In this document: one piece after another, positions 1 to 9,010 of the stretch
Numbering within the stretch: the first letter of the stretch is position 1
Layout: each line of letters starts with the position of its first letter
Source: Enterobacter asburiae
GTDB lineage: Bacteria; Pseudomonadota; Gammaproteobacteria; Enterobacterales; Enterobacteriaceae
Assembly (NCBI GenBank): GCA_011754535.1
Contig: JAAQVN010000001.1
Span: 4,092,001-4,156,000 of the forward strand
Reading direction: 5' to 3'
Length of the DNA: 64,000 bases
Made by a program: the position numbers and the translations under genes
Notes under the pieces: generated by a model
What the model saw: the letters and a program-made list of their open reading frames with translations, nothing else
Told to the model about the DNA's origin: nothing
Database searches by the model: none

Positions 1-368
1 GGCTGGAAGAGCTCGTCTTCGCCAATCTCCATCAGCAGCTCCTGCAGCTGAAGAATATCAACGTTGACGCGAATACCCGCCAGCGGGACCTCCTCTGTCG
101 CGAAGGTTTCACATTCGAAGGGTAAAGGTACCGTCAGGAGCAGATATTCATTGGTGTCGTAGCGGAACACGCGCTCGTTGATATAGCCAATTTTATGGCC
201 CGAGAAGAGAAAAACGATGCCCGGCTGGTACATCACCGGCGTGCGCGTCCCGGGTTGCGTGCCGTAGAGCAGGCGAATGTCCGGCAGCAGGTCGCTGACG
301 TTATTTTCTTTTTCTATCAGTCTTTTAATCTGCGTCGTGAGCTGGTGGCAGATCGCTTCGCGGTTCAT
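1..368 (-). CDS. yqhC: YqhC, AraC-family regulator (N-terminal part only)
   Basis: Reverse-strand reading frame that starts at 366-368 and runs off the window edge, giving the first ~122 residues ([10 protein letters not shown]...). It has the sugar-cupin-like N-terminal domain typical of the AraC subgroup with PF06719; the C-terminal HTH lies outside the window. It is divergent from yqhD. In E. coli YqhC senses reactive aldehydes and activates yqhD-dkgA, and the same arrangement here makes that role likely. The gene is cut by the window, not visibly broken. Confidence 0.85.
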   Translation of the reverse strand, partial: MNREAICHQLTTQIKRLIEKENNVSDLLPDIRLLYGTQPGTRTPVMYQPGIVFLFSGHKIGYINERVFRYDTNEYLLLTVPLPFECETFATEEVPLAGIRVNVDILQLQELLMEIGEDELFQ

Positions 369-563
369 TTTATGTTACTCCGGGTACGGTTTCCGACCCT
401 TACAGTCTGCGCATTTTTCCGAAGTTTCTCCAGCGCTCTGTAGAAATGGGCAAGACATCGACAGGAATGTGCATTGAGGGCCTGGTCCCGGACGGCCACA
501 ATGAGCAGCATCAGGTAGCCATCAGCGCCACCACGGTTTTTCACCCACTAAAGGGAACGAGCA
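369..563. promoter_or_regulatory. yqhC-yqhD divergent promoter region
   Basis: A 195-base gap between divergent yqhC and yqhD. By analogy with E. coli it should hold the YqhC-responsive promoter of yqhD-dkgA. I cannot single out a convincing -35/-10 pair or operator by eye. A purine-rich AAAGGGAACGAG just upstream of the yqhD ATG is the ribosome binding region. Confidence 0.5.
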
Positions 564-1727
564 ATGAACAACTTTAATCTTCATACCCCAACCCGCATTC
601 TGTTTGGTAAAGACGCTATCGCCGATCTGCGCGCGCAGATCCCTGCTGACGCCCGCGTGCTGATCACCTACGGCGGCGGCAGCGTGAAAAAAACCGGCGT
701 GCTGGATCAGGTTTATAGCGCGCTGGACGGTCTGGACGTGCGTGAGTTCGGCGGCATCGAGCCAAACCCGTCTTACGAAACGCTGATGAACGCGGTGAAA
801 ATCGCCCGCGAAGAAAATATCACCTTCCTGCTGGCGGTCGGCGGCGGCTCCGTGCTGGACGGCACTAAGTTCATCGCGGCGGCAGCGCACTACGCTGACG
901 GCGTTGACCCGTGGCACATCCTGGAAACCCGCGGCAGCGACATCAAAAGCGCGATCCCGATGGGCTCCGTGCTAACCCTCCCGGCCACCGGCTCTGAATC
1001 CAACAAGGGCGCGGTGATCTCCCGCAAAACCACCGGCGACAAGCAGGCCTTTATGAACGAACACGTTCAGCCTGTCTTCGCTATTCTGGATCCGGTGTAC
1101 ACCTACACCCTGCCCGCGCGTCAGGTGGCGAACGGCGTGGTCGATGCCTTTGTTCACACCGTGGAGCAGTACGTGACCTACCCGGTGAATGCCAAAATTC
1201 AGGATCGCTTCGCGGAAGGCATTCTGCTGACGCTGATTGAAGAGGGCCCGAAAGCGCTGAAAGAGCCGGAGAACTATGACGTTCGCGCCAACGTCATGTG
1301 GGCCGCAACGCAGGCGCTTAACGGCCTGATCGGCGCTGGCGTGCCTCAGGACTGGGCGACCCACATGCTCGGCCATGAGCTGACGGCGATGCACGGTCTG
1401 GACCACGCTCAGACGCTGGCCGTTGTGCTGCCCGCGCTGTGGAACGAAAAACGCGACACCAAGCGCGCCAAACTGCTGCAGTACGCCGAGCGCGTTTGGA
1501 ACATCACCGAGGGTTCTGACGATGCGCGTATTGATGCTGCCATTGAAGCGACCCGTAACTTCTTTGAAAGCCTGGGCGTGCCAACGCGTCTGTCCGGCTA
1601 CGGCCTGGACGGCAGCTCTATCCCTGCCCTGCTGGCAAAACTCGAAGAGCACGGCATGACCCAGCTCGGCGAGCACGGGGACATTACACTGGACGTGAGC
1701 CGTCGTATCTACGAAGCGGCACGCTAA
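564..1727 (+). CDS. yqhD: NADPH-dependent aldehyde reductase / alcohol dehydrogenase YqhD
   Basis: A 387-residue iron-type alcohol dehydrogenase, the same length as E. coli YqhD. The N-terminal Rossmann part carries the GGGSVLDGTKF nucleotide-binding motif near residue 93. The metal-binding Asp and His lie in NGVVDAFVHTVEQY (about 190-203) and in the HMLGHELTAMHGLDHAQ segment (about 263-279). The family reduces short-chain and peroxidation-derived aldehydes to alcohols with NADPH in the cytoplasm. It is followed after about 105 bases by dkgA, another aldehyde/keto reductase, and both are probably activated by divergent YqhC. Nothing looks degraded. Confidence 0.96.
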   Translation: MNNFNLHTPTRILFGKDAIADLRAQIPADARVLITYGGGSVKKTGVLDQVYSALDGLDVREFGGIEPNPSYETLMNAVKIAREENITFLLAVGGGSVLDGTKFIAAAAHYADGVDPWHILETRGSDIKSAIPMGSVLTLPATGSESNKGAVISRKTTGDKQAFMNEHVQPVFAILDPVYTYTLPARQVANGVVDAFVHTVEQYVTYPVNAKIQDRFAEGILLTLIEEGPKALKEPENYDVRANVMWAATQALNGLIGAGVPQDWATHMLGHELTAMHGLDHAQTLAVVLPALWNEKRDTKRAKLLQYAERVWNITEGSDDARIDAAIEATRNFFESLGVPTRLSGYGLDGSSIPALLAKLEEHGMTQLGEHGDITLDVSRRIYEAAR

Positions 1728-1832
1728 GCGTTTTTGTCCTCCCGACTTTCGTTTTTTGACATTTCGTCCAGACTTAATGCACACCCCATCGTCGTAGTCC
1801 CCCTCCGACGATGCGCACCTGAAGGAGGAAAA

Positions 1833-2660
1833 ATGGCAAACCAAACCGTAATCAAGCTGCAGGACGGCAACGTGATGCCCCAGCTGGGGCTAGGTGTATG
1901 GAAAGCCGGTAACGACGAGGTCGTCTCCGCCATTCATAAAGCACTGGAAGTCGGCTATCGGTCGATTGATACCGCCGCCGCGTACAAAAACGAGGACGGC
2001 GTGGGTACCGCGCTGGCCAGCGCCGGCGTACCCCACGATGAGCTATTTATCACCACTAAACTGTGGAACGACGATCAAAAGCGCCCCCGTGAAGCGTTGC
2101 AGGAGAGCCTGGAGAAACTCCAGCTCGATTTCGTCGATCTGTACCTGATGCACTGGCCAGTTCCGGCCATCGACCATTACGTTGACGCCTGGAAAGGGAT
2201 GATTGAACTGCAGAAAGAGGGGCTGGTGAAAAGCATCGGCGTCTGTAACTTCCAGGTACATCACCTGCAGCGTCTGATTGATGAAACGGGCGTCGCACCG
2301 GTGATTAACCAGATCGAGCTGCACCCGCTACTGCAGCAGCGTCAGCTTCATGCCTGGAACGCCACCCATAAGATCCAAACCGAATCCTGGAGCCCGCTGG
2401 CGCAGGGTGGTGAAGGCGTGTTCGATCAGAAAATTATCCGCGACCTGGCGGATAAATACGGTAAAACCCCGGCGCAAATCGTCATTCGCTGGCATCTGGA
2501 CAACGGCCTGGTGGTCATTCCGAAATCGGTCACGCCGTCGCGTATCGCCGAGAACTTTGACGTCTGGGATTTCCGGCTGGACAAAGACGAGCTGGGTGAA
2601 ATTGCGAAGCTGGATAAGGGCAAGCGTTTAGGGCCGGATCCGGATCAGTTTGGCGGTTAA
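1833..2660 (+). CDS. dkgA: 2,5-diketo-D-gluconate reductase A (aldo-keto reductase)
   Basis: A 275-residue aldo-keto reductase matching E. coli DkgA in length. The start at 1833 follows a strong GAAGGAGG site; an upstream in-frame extension to 1734 has no ribosome binding site and no family resemblance. The barrel carries the AKR signature YRSIDTAAAYKNE (catalytic Asp and Tyr), the catalytic Lys in the ITTKLWNDD strand, His in LYLMHWPVP, and the C-terminal IPKSVTPSRI cofactor loop. It reduces 2,5-diketo-D-gluconate and several aldehydes (methylglyoxal, beta-keto esters) with NADPH. It is probably co-transcribed with yqhD. Confidence 0.96.
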   Translation: MANQTVIKLQDGNVMPQLGLGVWKAGNDEVVSAIHKALEVGYRSIDTAAAYKNEDGVGTALASAGVPHDELFITTKLWNDDQKRPREALQESLEKLQLDFVDLYLMHWPVPAIDHYVDAWKGMIELQKEGLVKSIGVCNFQVHHLQRLIDETGVAPVINQIELHPLLQQRQLHAWNATHKIQTESWSPLAQGGEGVFDQKIIRDLADKYGKTPAQIVIRWHLDNGLVVIPKSVTPSRIAENFDVWDFRLDKDELGEIAKLDKGKRLGPDPDQFGG

Positions 2661-2672
2661 GTGCAGAAAAAA

Positions 2673-2744
2673 GCCGGGTGGCGGCTTTGCCTTACCCGGC
2701 CTACGCTCTGGCCTGTAGGCCCGGTAAGCGCAGCGCCACCGGGC
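2673..2744. repeat. REP pair (BIME-like) between dkgA and ygiQ
   Basis: Two copies of a GC-rich palindromic REP unit in opposite orientation: GCCGGGTGGCGGC...TTACCCGGCCTACG (2673-2705) and its inverted relative GTAGGCCCGGTAAGCG...CCACCGGGC (2715-2744). They sit between convergent genes, a usual place for BIMEs, and may protect or terminate both transcripts. Related copies occur at 22693 and 38447. Confidence 0.8.
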
Positions 2745-2756
2745 TTTGTTACAGGT

Positions 2757-4931
2757 TTATCCGATCTTACGTTTTCCCGCTTTTTTAGTCCCCGCACCAC
2801 CGTTCGAACGCTGATGCACAATCGGCGTGTGCTTGGTCAGCGCCGGGCGCGTATTGCGGTTCTGGCGACGCGCTTCGCGCATCTCATCCAGCGTCGGGGC
2901 CGGTACCAGGCAGTCACGGCGCGAGCCAATCAGGTGTTTTTTACCCATCTCTTCCAGCGCCTGACGGATCAGCGGCCAGTTTTTCGGATCGTGATAGCGC
3001 AGCAGCGCCTTGTGCAGACGGCGCTGTTTATCCCCTTTCGGTACCACCACCTCTTCACTCTTGTAGCCAATCTTACTCAGCGGGTTCTTGCCGGTGTAAT
3101 ACATGGTCGTCGAGTTGGCGAGCGGTGACGGATAGAAGTTCTGCACCTGATCCAGACGGAAGCGACGCTGCTTCAGCCACAGCGCCAGGTTGACCATGTC
3201 TTCATCGCGCGTGCCCGGGTGCGCGGAGATGAAGTACGGGATCAGATACTGCTCTTTGCCCGCCTGTTTCGAGTAGGTGTCGAACAGCTGCTTAAAGCGA
3301 TCGTAACTGCCCATGCCCGGCTTCATCATCTTCGACAGCGGGCCTTCTTCGGTGTGCTCCGGCGCAATCTTCAGATAGCCGCCAACGTGGTGCGTCGCCA
3401 GCTCTTTGATGTAGCGCGGATCTTCCACGGCAATGTCGTAACGTACTCCGGAGGCGATGAGGATCTTCTTGATGCCCTTCAGGTCGCGCGCGCGGCGGTA
3501 GAGGTTGATCGTCGGTTCGTGGTTGGTGTCCATGTGCTCGCAAATGCTCGGGTAGACGCACGAGAGACGACGGCAGGTCTGCTCCGCGCGCGGCGATTTG
3601 CAGCGCAGCATATACATGTTCGCGGTTGGGCCGCCGAGATCGGAGATCACCCCGGTAAAGCCCGGCACCGAGTCGCGAATGGCTTCGATCTCATTGATGA
3701 TCGAATCTTCAGAGCGGCTCTGGATAATGCGCCCCTCGTGCTCGGTAATTGAGCAGAAGGAACAGCCGCCGAAGCAGCCGCGCATGATGTTGATCGAGAA
3801 GCGGATCATCTCATACGCCGGGATACGGGCGTTGCCGTACGCCGGGTGCGGCACGCGCTTGTAAGGCAGCGCAAAGACGCTGTCCATCTCTTCGGTGGAG
3901 AGCGGGATCGCCGGCGGGTTGATCCAGATAAAGCGCTCGCCGTGCTTCTGCATCAACGCGCGGGCGCAGCCCGGGTTGGTTTCGTGGTGCAGAATACGGG
4001 ACGCGTGCGCGTAGAGCACCTTGTCGGCTTTTACCTTCTCGTAGGACGGCAGCAGCACGTAGGTCTTTTCCCACGGCTTCGGACGCGGTGGCTGCACAAC
4101 GATAGCCTTCGCTTCCGCTTTCTTCGGCTCAACCGGCTTGTTATCCGCACACGGCAGATCTTCACCATACGGGTGCGGGATCGGATCGATTTTGCCCGGC
4201 ATATCGATGATACGGGAATCTACCCCGCTCCAGCCCGGCAGCGCCTCTTTCACCATGATCGCGGTGTTGCGCACGTCACGGATGCTGCTCACCGGCTCGC
4301 CCTGCGACAGACGGTGCGCAACTTCCACCAGCGGACGCTCGCCGTTACCATAAATCAGCATGTCGGCCTTGGAGTCCACCAGCACCGAGCGGCGAACGGT
4401 ATCCGACCAGTAGTCATAGTGCGCGGTGCGGCGCAGGCTCGCCTCGATGCCGCCCAGGATCACCGGCACGTCTTTCCAGGCTTCTTTGCAGCGCTGGGTA
4501 TAGACCAGGGTCGCGCGATCCGGGCGTTTACCCGCGACGTTATCCGGCGTGTAGGCGTCGTCATGGCGCAGCTTGCGGTCGGCGGTATAGCGGTTGATCA
4601 TCGAGTCCATGTTGCCGGCGGTCACGCCGAAGAACAGGTTGGGTTTACCCAGACGCATAAAGTCGTCTTTGCTGTTCCAGTCGGGCTGGGAGATGATCCC
4701 CACGCGGAAGCCCTGTGCTTCGAGCATACGGCCACAGATGGCCATGCCGAAGCTCGGATGGTCAACGTAGGCATCGCCCGTGACCAGAATGATGTCGCAG
4801 CTGTCCCAGCCCAGCTGGTCCATCTCTTCCCGGGACATCGGCAGGAACGGCGCCGGTCCAAAGCAGGCCGCCCAGTACTGGGGCCAGGAGAAGAGGTCAC
4901 GATCCGGCTGGATCAGGGAGATTGCGCTCAT
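2757..4931 (-). CDS. ygiQ: YgiQ family radical SAM protein
   Basis: A 724-residue protein that closely follows E. coli YgiQ. A cobalamin-binding-like N-terminal UPF0313 domain precedes the radical SAM core, whose cluster motif CFGGCSFC (Cx3Cx2C) lies near residue 385. The C-terminal tail is Lys/Arg rich ([12 protein letters not shown]). The molecular function is not established; the motif implies a 4Fe-4S cluster and SAM-derived radical chemistry. It is transcribed alone, convergent with dkgA and divergent from the TrkH-like gene. Confidence 0.93.
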   Translation of the reverse strand: MSAISLIQPDRDLFSWPQYWAACFGPAPFLPMSREEMDQLGWDSCDIILVTGDAYVDHPSFGMAICGRMLEAQGFRVGIISQPDWNSKDDFMRLGKPNLFFGVTAGNMDSMINRYTADRKLRHDDAYTPDNVAGKRPDRATLVYTQRCKEAWKDVPVILGGIEASLRRTAHYDYWSDTVRRSVLVDSKADMLIYGNGERPLVEVAHRLSQGEPVSSIRDVRNTAIMVKEALPGWSGVDSRIIDMPGKIDPIPHPYGEDLPCADNKPVEPKKAEAKAIVVQPPRPKPWEKTYVLLPSYEKVKADKVLYAHASRILHHETNPGCARALMQKHGERFIWINPPAIPLSTEEMDSVFALPYKRVPHPAYGNARIPAYEMIRFSINIMRGCFGGCSFCSITEHEGRIIQSRSEDSIINEIEAIRDSVPGFTGVISDLGGPTANMYMLRCKSPRAEQTCRRLSCVYPSICEHMDTNHEPTINLYRRARDLKGIKKILIASGVRYDIAVEDPRYIKELATHHVGGYLKIAPEHTEEGPLSKMMKPGMGSYDRFKQLFDTYSKQAGKEQYLIPYFISAHPGTRDEDMVNLALWLKQRRFRLDQVQNFYPSPLANSTTMYYTGKNPLSKIGYKSEEVVVPKGDKQRRLHKALLRYHDPKNWPLIRQALEEMGKKHLIGSRRDCLVPAPTLDEMREARRQNRNTRPALTKHTPIVHQRSNGGAGTKKAGKRKIG

Positions 4932-5131
4932 AATGCTTCCGAAGAAAAAATAGACAAAAGGAGCGGGATTATACGCTGTTCATCCGTCAGATTTGAAGAA
5001 AAGGATGCAGGAAGCAGGCAGATATTCGTGGAAGTCGTTAAAATACAGCGCCCTGTTAATTTTGCATCATAATTACCCCTGACTCTCCCGGTCTTCAGCC
5101 GCCGGGAGGAATTCTGGCGTGGAGTTGCTTT

Positions 5132-6607
5132 GTGAAGTTCAACGATTCGTTACATGTGTCTCAGCTGCGGGTTGTGCTCCACCTCTGCGGTTTTTTGGTT
5201 CTGCTGTACAGCCTGTCGATGCTGCCGCCGATGGTCATCGCCCTGCTCAATAAAGAGCGGACCTACTTTGCGTTCCTGACCACCTTTTTGACCTTTTTCA
5301 GCCTCGGAGGGTTAACCTGGCGGGCAACCCGCCACGCCGGCATACAGCTGCGCACCCGCGACGGTTTCGTGATCATCGTGCTGTTCTGGCTGCTGTTTTC
5401 ATTGATAAGCGCCATGCCGCTATGGATGGATGATGGCCTGCACCTCTCCTTTGCGGACGCGCTCTTCGAAGGGGTTTCCGGGATCACCACCACCGGGGCG
5501 ACGGTGATCGGGGACGTCAGCGCCCTGCCGAAGTCTTACCTTTATTATCGCGCTCAGCTCAATTTCATTGGCGGATTAGGCGTCATCGTGCTGGCCGTCG
5601 CGGTTCTGCCGCTGCTGGGCATTGGTGGCATGAAGCTCTATCAGTCAGAGATGCCGGGTCCGTTCAAGGAGGAGCGCCTGACGCCCCGCCTTGCCGATAC
5701 CGCACGTACCCTGTGGGTGACCTACTTCGCGCTGGGCGTGGCCTGCACCCTGGCCTACTGGCTGGCGGGGATGTCCTTTTTTGACGCCCTCTGTCACGGG
5801 CTTTCGACGGTGTCACTGGGCGGGTTCTCCACCCGCAGCGAGAGCATCGGTTTTTATGACAGCCACGCGATTGAGCTGGTTGCCGGGGCGTTTTCGCTGC
5901 TCTCCGCGTTTAACTTCACCCTCTGGTACGTCGCTATTGTCCGACGCACCCTGAAGCCGATTCGCCGCAGCCCTGAGGTGAGATTCTTTCTGAGCGCCGC
6001 CGCGGTGATTATCGTCATCACCGCCTGGCAGGTCTGGCACGCGGGAATGTACAACCCTGTCGATAGCCTGGTGCACGCCTTCTTCCTTGCCAGTTCGATG
6101 ATGACCGATAACGGCCTTTCGACAGCTGACTATGCCCAATGGCCCGCCCACACCATCTTCCTGCTGTTGAGCGCCAGCTTTTTTGGCGGCTGCGTAGGCT
6201 CAACCTGCGGCGGGATCAAAGCCCTGCGTTTTCTCATTATGTTCAAGCAGAGTATTCAGGAGATGAACCAGCTGGCCCATCCGCGCGCGCTGCTGAGCAT
6301 AAAGGTGGGCAAAAGCGTGGTGAATGAACGCGTCCTGCGCTCGGTATGGAGCTTCTTTTTTCTCTACGTGATGATCACGGGCTTTTTTGTCTGGGCGCTT
6401 AATCTGATGGGCTACGACCTGTTTACGTCATTCGCCACGGTTGCCGCCTGTATCAACAACATGGGGCTGGGATTTGGTGAGACGGCGTCAACGTTCGGCA
6501 CGTTAACAGAGGGAGCGAAACTGCTGATGTGCGCGGCGATGATCTTAGGGCGTCTGGAAATTTACCCGGTGCTGATTCTGTTCTCGCGCTTTTTCTGGCG
6601 GGCTTAA
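5132..6607 (+). CDS. TrkH family potassium uptake protein (stand-alone)
   Basis: A 491-residue polytopic membrane protein of the TrkH/KtrB family. The four pore-loop repeats are visible: GITTTGATVIG (about 118), STVSLGGFST (about 228), SSMMTDNGLSTADY (about 318) and ACINNMGLGFG (about 438). The conserved GCVGSTCGGIK segment follows pore 3. The GTG start at 5132 is chosen because GGAG lies 7 bases upstream. E. coli has no gene between ygiQ and ftsP, so this looks like an extra TrkH paralogue with no trkA beside it. It would take up K+ with H+ or Na+ across the inner membrane, probably with TrkA encoded elsewhere. The third filter is diverged. Confidence 0.88.
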   Translation: MKFNDSLHVSQLRVVLHLCGFLVLLYSLSMLPPMVIALLNKERTYFAFLTTFLTFFSLGGLTWRATRHAGIQLRTRDGFVIIVLFWLLFSLISAMPLWMDDGLHLSFADALFEGVSGITTTGATVIGDVSALPKSYLYYRAQLNFIGGLGVIVLAVAVLPLLGIGGMKLYQSEMPGPFKEERLTPRLADTARTLWVTYFALGVACTLAYWLAGMSFFDALCHGLSTVSLGGFSTRSESIGFYDSHAIELVAGAFSLLSAFNFTLWYVAIVRRTLKPIRRSPEVRFFLSAAAVIIVITAWQVWHAGMYNPVDSLVHAFFLASSMMTDNGLSTADYAQWPAHTIFLLLSASFFGGCVGSTCGGIKALRFLIMFKQSIQEMNQLAHPRALLSIKVGKSVVNERVLRSVWSFFFLYVMITGFFVWALNLMGYDLFTSFATVAACINNMGLGFGETASTFGTLTEGAKLLMCAAMILGRLEIYPVLILFSRFFWRA

Positions 6608-6608
6608 A

Positions 6609-6632
6609 ACATTCCCGGCGAACCGGGAATGT
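6609..6632. terminator. Bidirectional hairpin between trkH-like gene and ftsP
   Basis: Perfect 10-bp stem ACATTCCCGG / CCGGGAATGT with a CGAA loop, just after the trkH-like stop codon and before the ftsP stop. There is no long T-run, so termination strength is uncertain. Confidence 0.6.
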
Positions 6633-6639
6633 CAGGGGG

Positions 6640-8052
6640 TTAAGGCGCGGGGTTAATCAGCATCTGCCCCACGGAGCCCCTGTCCATCATCTCCAGCGTC
6701 TGGCTGTGGAACAGGAACGGGAAGTGCGGCCACGAAGGCTGGCCGTAGTAGACGAGCAGTTCAACCTGGCCGTCCACCCAGACGGTATCTTTCCATCCAC
6801 GGTCTTCCGGGAACGGCATCGCACCGTTAACGTTGCGGATCAGGAAGCTTACCCCTTCAATATGGAACGACTGCGGCATATCTGAACGCACCGTCCAGCG
6901 CTCCCAGGTGCCCTGCTGGGCGGTGATATCAATACGGTTCACATCCCACAGCGCGCCGTTAATGCCTGGATCGTCGCCCAGGCTGATATCACGGCTGCGC
7001 ACCGGCGAACCGCTCACGATCTCCTGCGGCAGCAGACGCATCGGCAGGCTGTCGGTGACCAACGGCAGCAGGCCGGTTGGGCGCAGGGTTAACACCAGCG
7101 TGGAGACCAGAATGCTCGACGGCTCAAAGAACCCGCGAATACGATCAACAATGCTCGCGGCTTCACCACAGGTGACGGAGACTTCATCCCCGTTGGTCAT
7201 ATCCACCAGAATTTCACGACGCTCTCCCGGCGCCAGCGCCAGCTGTTTTACGGAGACGGGCGCGGGTAAAAAGCCCTGGTCGCCGGAGATGACGTGCAGC
7301 GGGCGGCCATCGCTCATCTGCAGCTGATAACGGCGCGAGTTAGAGGCGTTGAGCAGACGCAGGCGCACCCAGCCACGGGACACTTCCACGTACGGGCTCT
7401 GCGCGCCGTTAACCAGCAGCGTATCGCCGACGAAGCCACCGCTGCCCGGCTCGCTGTACTCCGGCGTACCGAAGTTATCCAGACGTTTGTCCTGAATGAT
7501 GACCGGGAAATCATCCACGCCGTAGTGGTTCGGGATCGGCAGCGATTTGCTCATCTCATCTTCCACCAGCCACATGCCGGCCAGGCCGTTATAGACCTGC
7601 TGCGCCGTACGGTTAGGGGTATTGGCGTGATACCACAGGGTTGCCGCGCTCTGGCGGATCGGCAGGACGGGCGCCCAGTCGGCGTTGGGGGACATCATTC
7701 GCGCCGCGCCGCCAATCAGCGGGCCAGGAACCTGTAAGCCGCTGATGGTCATGGCGACGTTTTCAGCCGTACGGTTGCTGTAAATGAGCTTAACGTCATC
7801 GCCGTTCCACACGCGGACGGTCGGCCCGAGGTAGCGCCCGTTAATGCCCCACACCGGCGCGCGCGTGCCCTGGGTGAACGACCAGTGGCTGCGCTGAAGC
7901 GTGAGGAAAAGCGGCTGCCCGCGACGGGATTCAATCAACGGCGGAATGGGTAGCGGCTGTTGCTGCCCGGCGGCGCTGGCTGTCAGCGGCATCGCACCCG
8001 CACAAAGGGCAATCCCCGAAGCCTGAATAAACTGACGCCGACTGAGTGACAT
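6640..8052 (-). CDS. ftsP: Cell division protein FtsP (SufI)
   Basis: A 470-residue exported multicopper-oxidase-fold protein, the length of E. coli FtsP. The start at 8050-8052 gives MSLSRRQFIQASG, a twin-arginine (Tat) signal with its hydrophobic stretch and an AXA-type cleavage region; the longer frame to 8163 lacks family resemblance. Three cupredoxin domains follow. FtsP is a periplasmic divisome stabiliser that has lost the oxidase copper sites, and the C-terminal region here shows FLFHSQTLEMMDRGS rather than a full HCH copper motif. It lies just downstream of plsC on the same strand, as in E. coli. Confidence 0.95.
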   Translation of the reverse strand: MSLSRRQFIQASGIALCAGAMPLTASAAGQQQPLPIPPLIESRRGQPLFLTLQRSHWSFTQGTRAPVWGINGRYLGPTVRVWNGDDVKLIYSNRTAENVAMTISGLQVPGPLIGGAARMMSPNADWAPVLPIRQSAATLWYHANTPNRTAQQVYNGLAGMWLVEDEMSKSLPIPNHYGVDDFPVIIQDKRLDNFGTPEYSEPGSGGFVGDTLLVNGAQSPYVEVSRGWVRLRLLNASNSRRYQLQMSDGRPLHVISGDQGFLPAPVSVKQLALAPGERREILVDMTNGDEVSVTCGEAASIVDRIRGFFEPSSILVSTLVLTLRPTGLLPLVTDSLPMRLLPQEIVSGSPVRSRDISLGDDPGINGALWDVNRIDITAQQGTWERWTVRSDMPQSFHIEGVSFLIRNVNGAMPFPEDRGWKDTVWVDGQVELLVYYGQPSWPHFPFLFHSQTLEMMDRGSVGQMLINPAP

Positions 8053-8110
8053 ATAAGCTCCATCTGAAACGACTAACAACGCGGGAATTCGTTTTCCCTT
8101 TAACGCCGGA

Positions 8111-8848
8111 TTAAAACTTACCGGCGGCTTCTCTTTCTGCGACTTCTTTGTCCAGCAGCGCAATATGCTGAGCCATCAGCTCGCGGCAGTGGGCTGCCAG
8201 CTCGCGCACCTGGTCTTTACCATACTTACTGGTATCGACGGGTGGCAGCATTTCGACAATCACCAGACCATTATTCAGGCGGTTAAGATTAATCTTATTA
8301 GAAGTATTGGAAACGCACACGGGAATAATTGGAACACCTGCCGCAATTGCGGCATGAAACGCGCCGGTTTTAAACGGCAGCAGACCGCGACCGCGGCTGC
8401 GCGTTCCTTCCGGGAACATCCAGATGGATATTTTGCGCTTTTTAAAATGGTTCACCACTTCCGCAATGGTGCCGTGCGCTTTTGCGCGGTTATTACGGTC
8501 GATCAGCAGGTTACCGGTCAGCCAGTACAGCTGGCCAAAAAACGGGATCCACAGCAGGCTTTTTTTCCCCACCGTTACGGTCGGCGGCAGAACAATATTG
8601 GAGGCCGTCACCATATCGTAGTTGTTCTGATGGTTAGCGATATAGATGGCGTTACCGAAATTCTCCGCCCCTTCAGGCAGGCGTTTTTCAACCTTCAGGC
8701 CAAACAGCGGCGCAAGGCGGCCGAACATATGGCCAAAGGTGGCAACATGCTTAGGATTACGCGGGCTGAACAGGCAGTAAATAGAGCCGAAAATACAGAC
8801 CAGAATGCAGTAGATAACGGTAAGAATAAGACGAACAATATATAGCAT
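8111..8848 (-). CDS. plsC: 1-acylglycerol-3-phosphate O-acyltransferase PlsC
   Basis: A 245-residue inner-membrane enzyme that acylates lysophosphatidic acid to phosphatidic acid. The start at 8846-8848 gives MLYIVRLILTV, an N-terminal membrane segment. The acyltransferase motifs are present: NHQNNYD (HX4D, about residue 72) and the FPEGTRS substrate-binding motif (about 146). The 10-residue upstream extension to 8878 is not expected for the family. It sits between parC and ftsP on the same strand. Confidence 0.96.
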   Translation of the reverse strand: MLYIVRLILTVIYCILVCIFGSIYCLFSPRNPKHVATFGHMFGRLAPLFGLKVEKRLPEGAENFGNAIYIANHQNNYDMVTASNIVLPPTVTVGKKSLLWIPFFGQLYWLTGNLLIDRNNRAKAHGTIAEVVNHFKKRKISIWMFPEGTRSRGRGLLPFKTGAFHAAIAAGVPIIPVCVSNTSNKINLNRLNNGLVIVEMLPPVDTSKYGKDQVRELAAHCRELMAQHIALLDKEVAEREAAGKF

Positions 8849-8978
8849 AGCGACCTCTGAAGCCCTGACAGCTGACAATTATACTTCACCTGTGGCCAGG
8901 TAAGGACTTTATTACGAGCGCGTATTGTTAATCGCAACGCACGAATTAACAACGATTTTACGGGAAATTTTATTGAAA

Positions 8979-9002
8979 TACCCCCTCCGGACAGAGGGGG
9001 TG
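8979..9002 (-). terminator. Intrinsic terminator downstream of parC
   Basis: Inverted repeat CCCCCTC (8981-8987) / GAGGGGG (8994-9000) directly after the parC stop, extended by an A-T pair. On the reverse strand it is followed by the A/T-rich run TATTTCAATAAAATTT. Confidence 0.7.
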
Positions 9003-9010
9003 TCACGGCA

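Noticed and set aside
972..1844. Reverse open frame of 290 codons opposite yqhD
   Set aside because: Antisense shadow of yqhD; no ribosome binding site or motif.
3846..5072. Forward open frame of 408 codons opposite ygiQ
   Set aside because: Shadow of ygiQ: Arg/His/Val-rich composition from antisense codon bias, no ribosome binding site and no recognisable domain.
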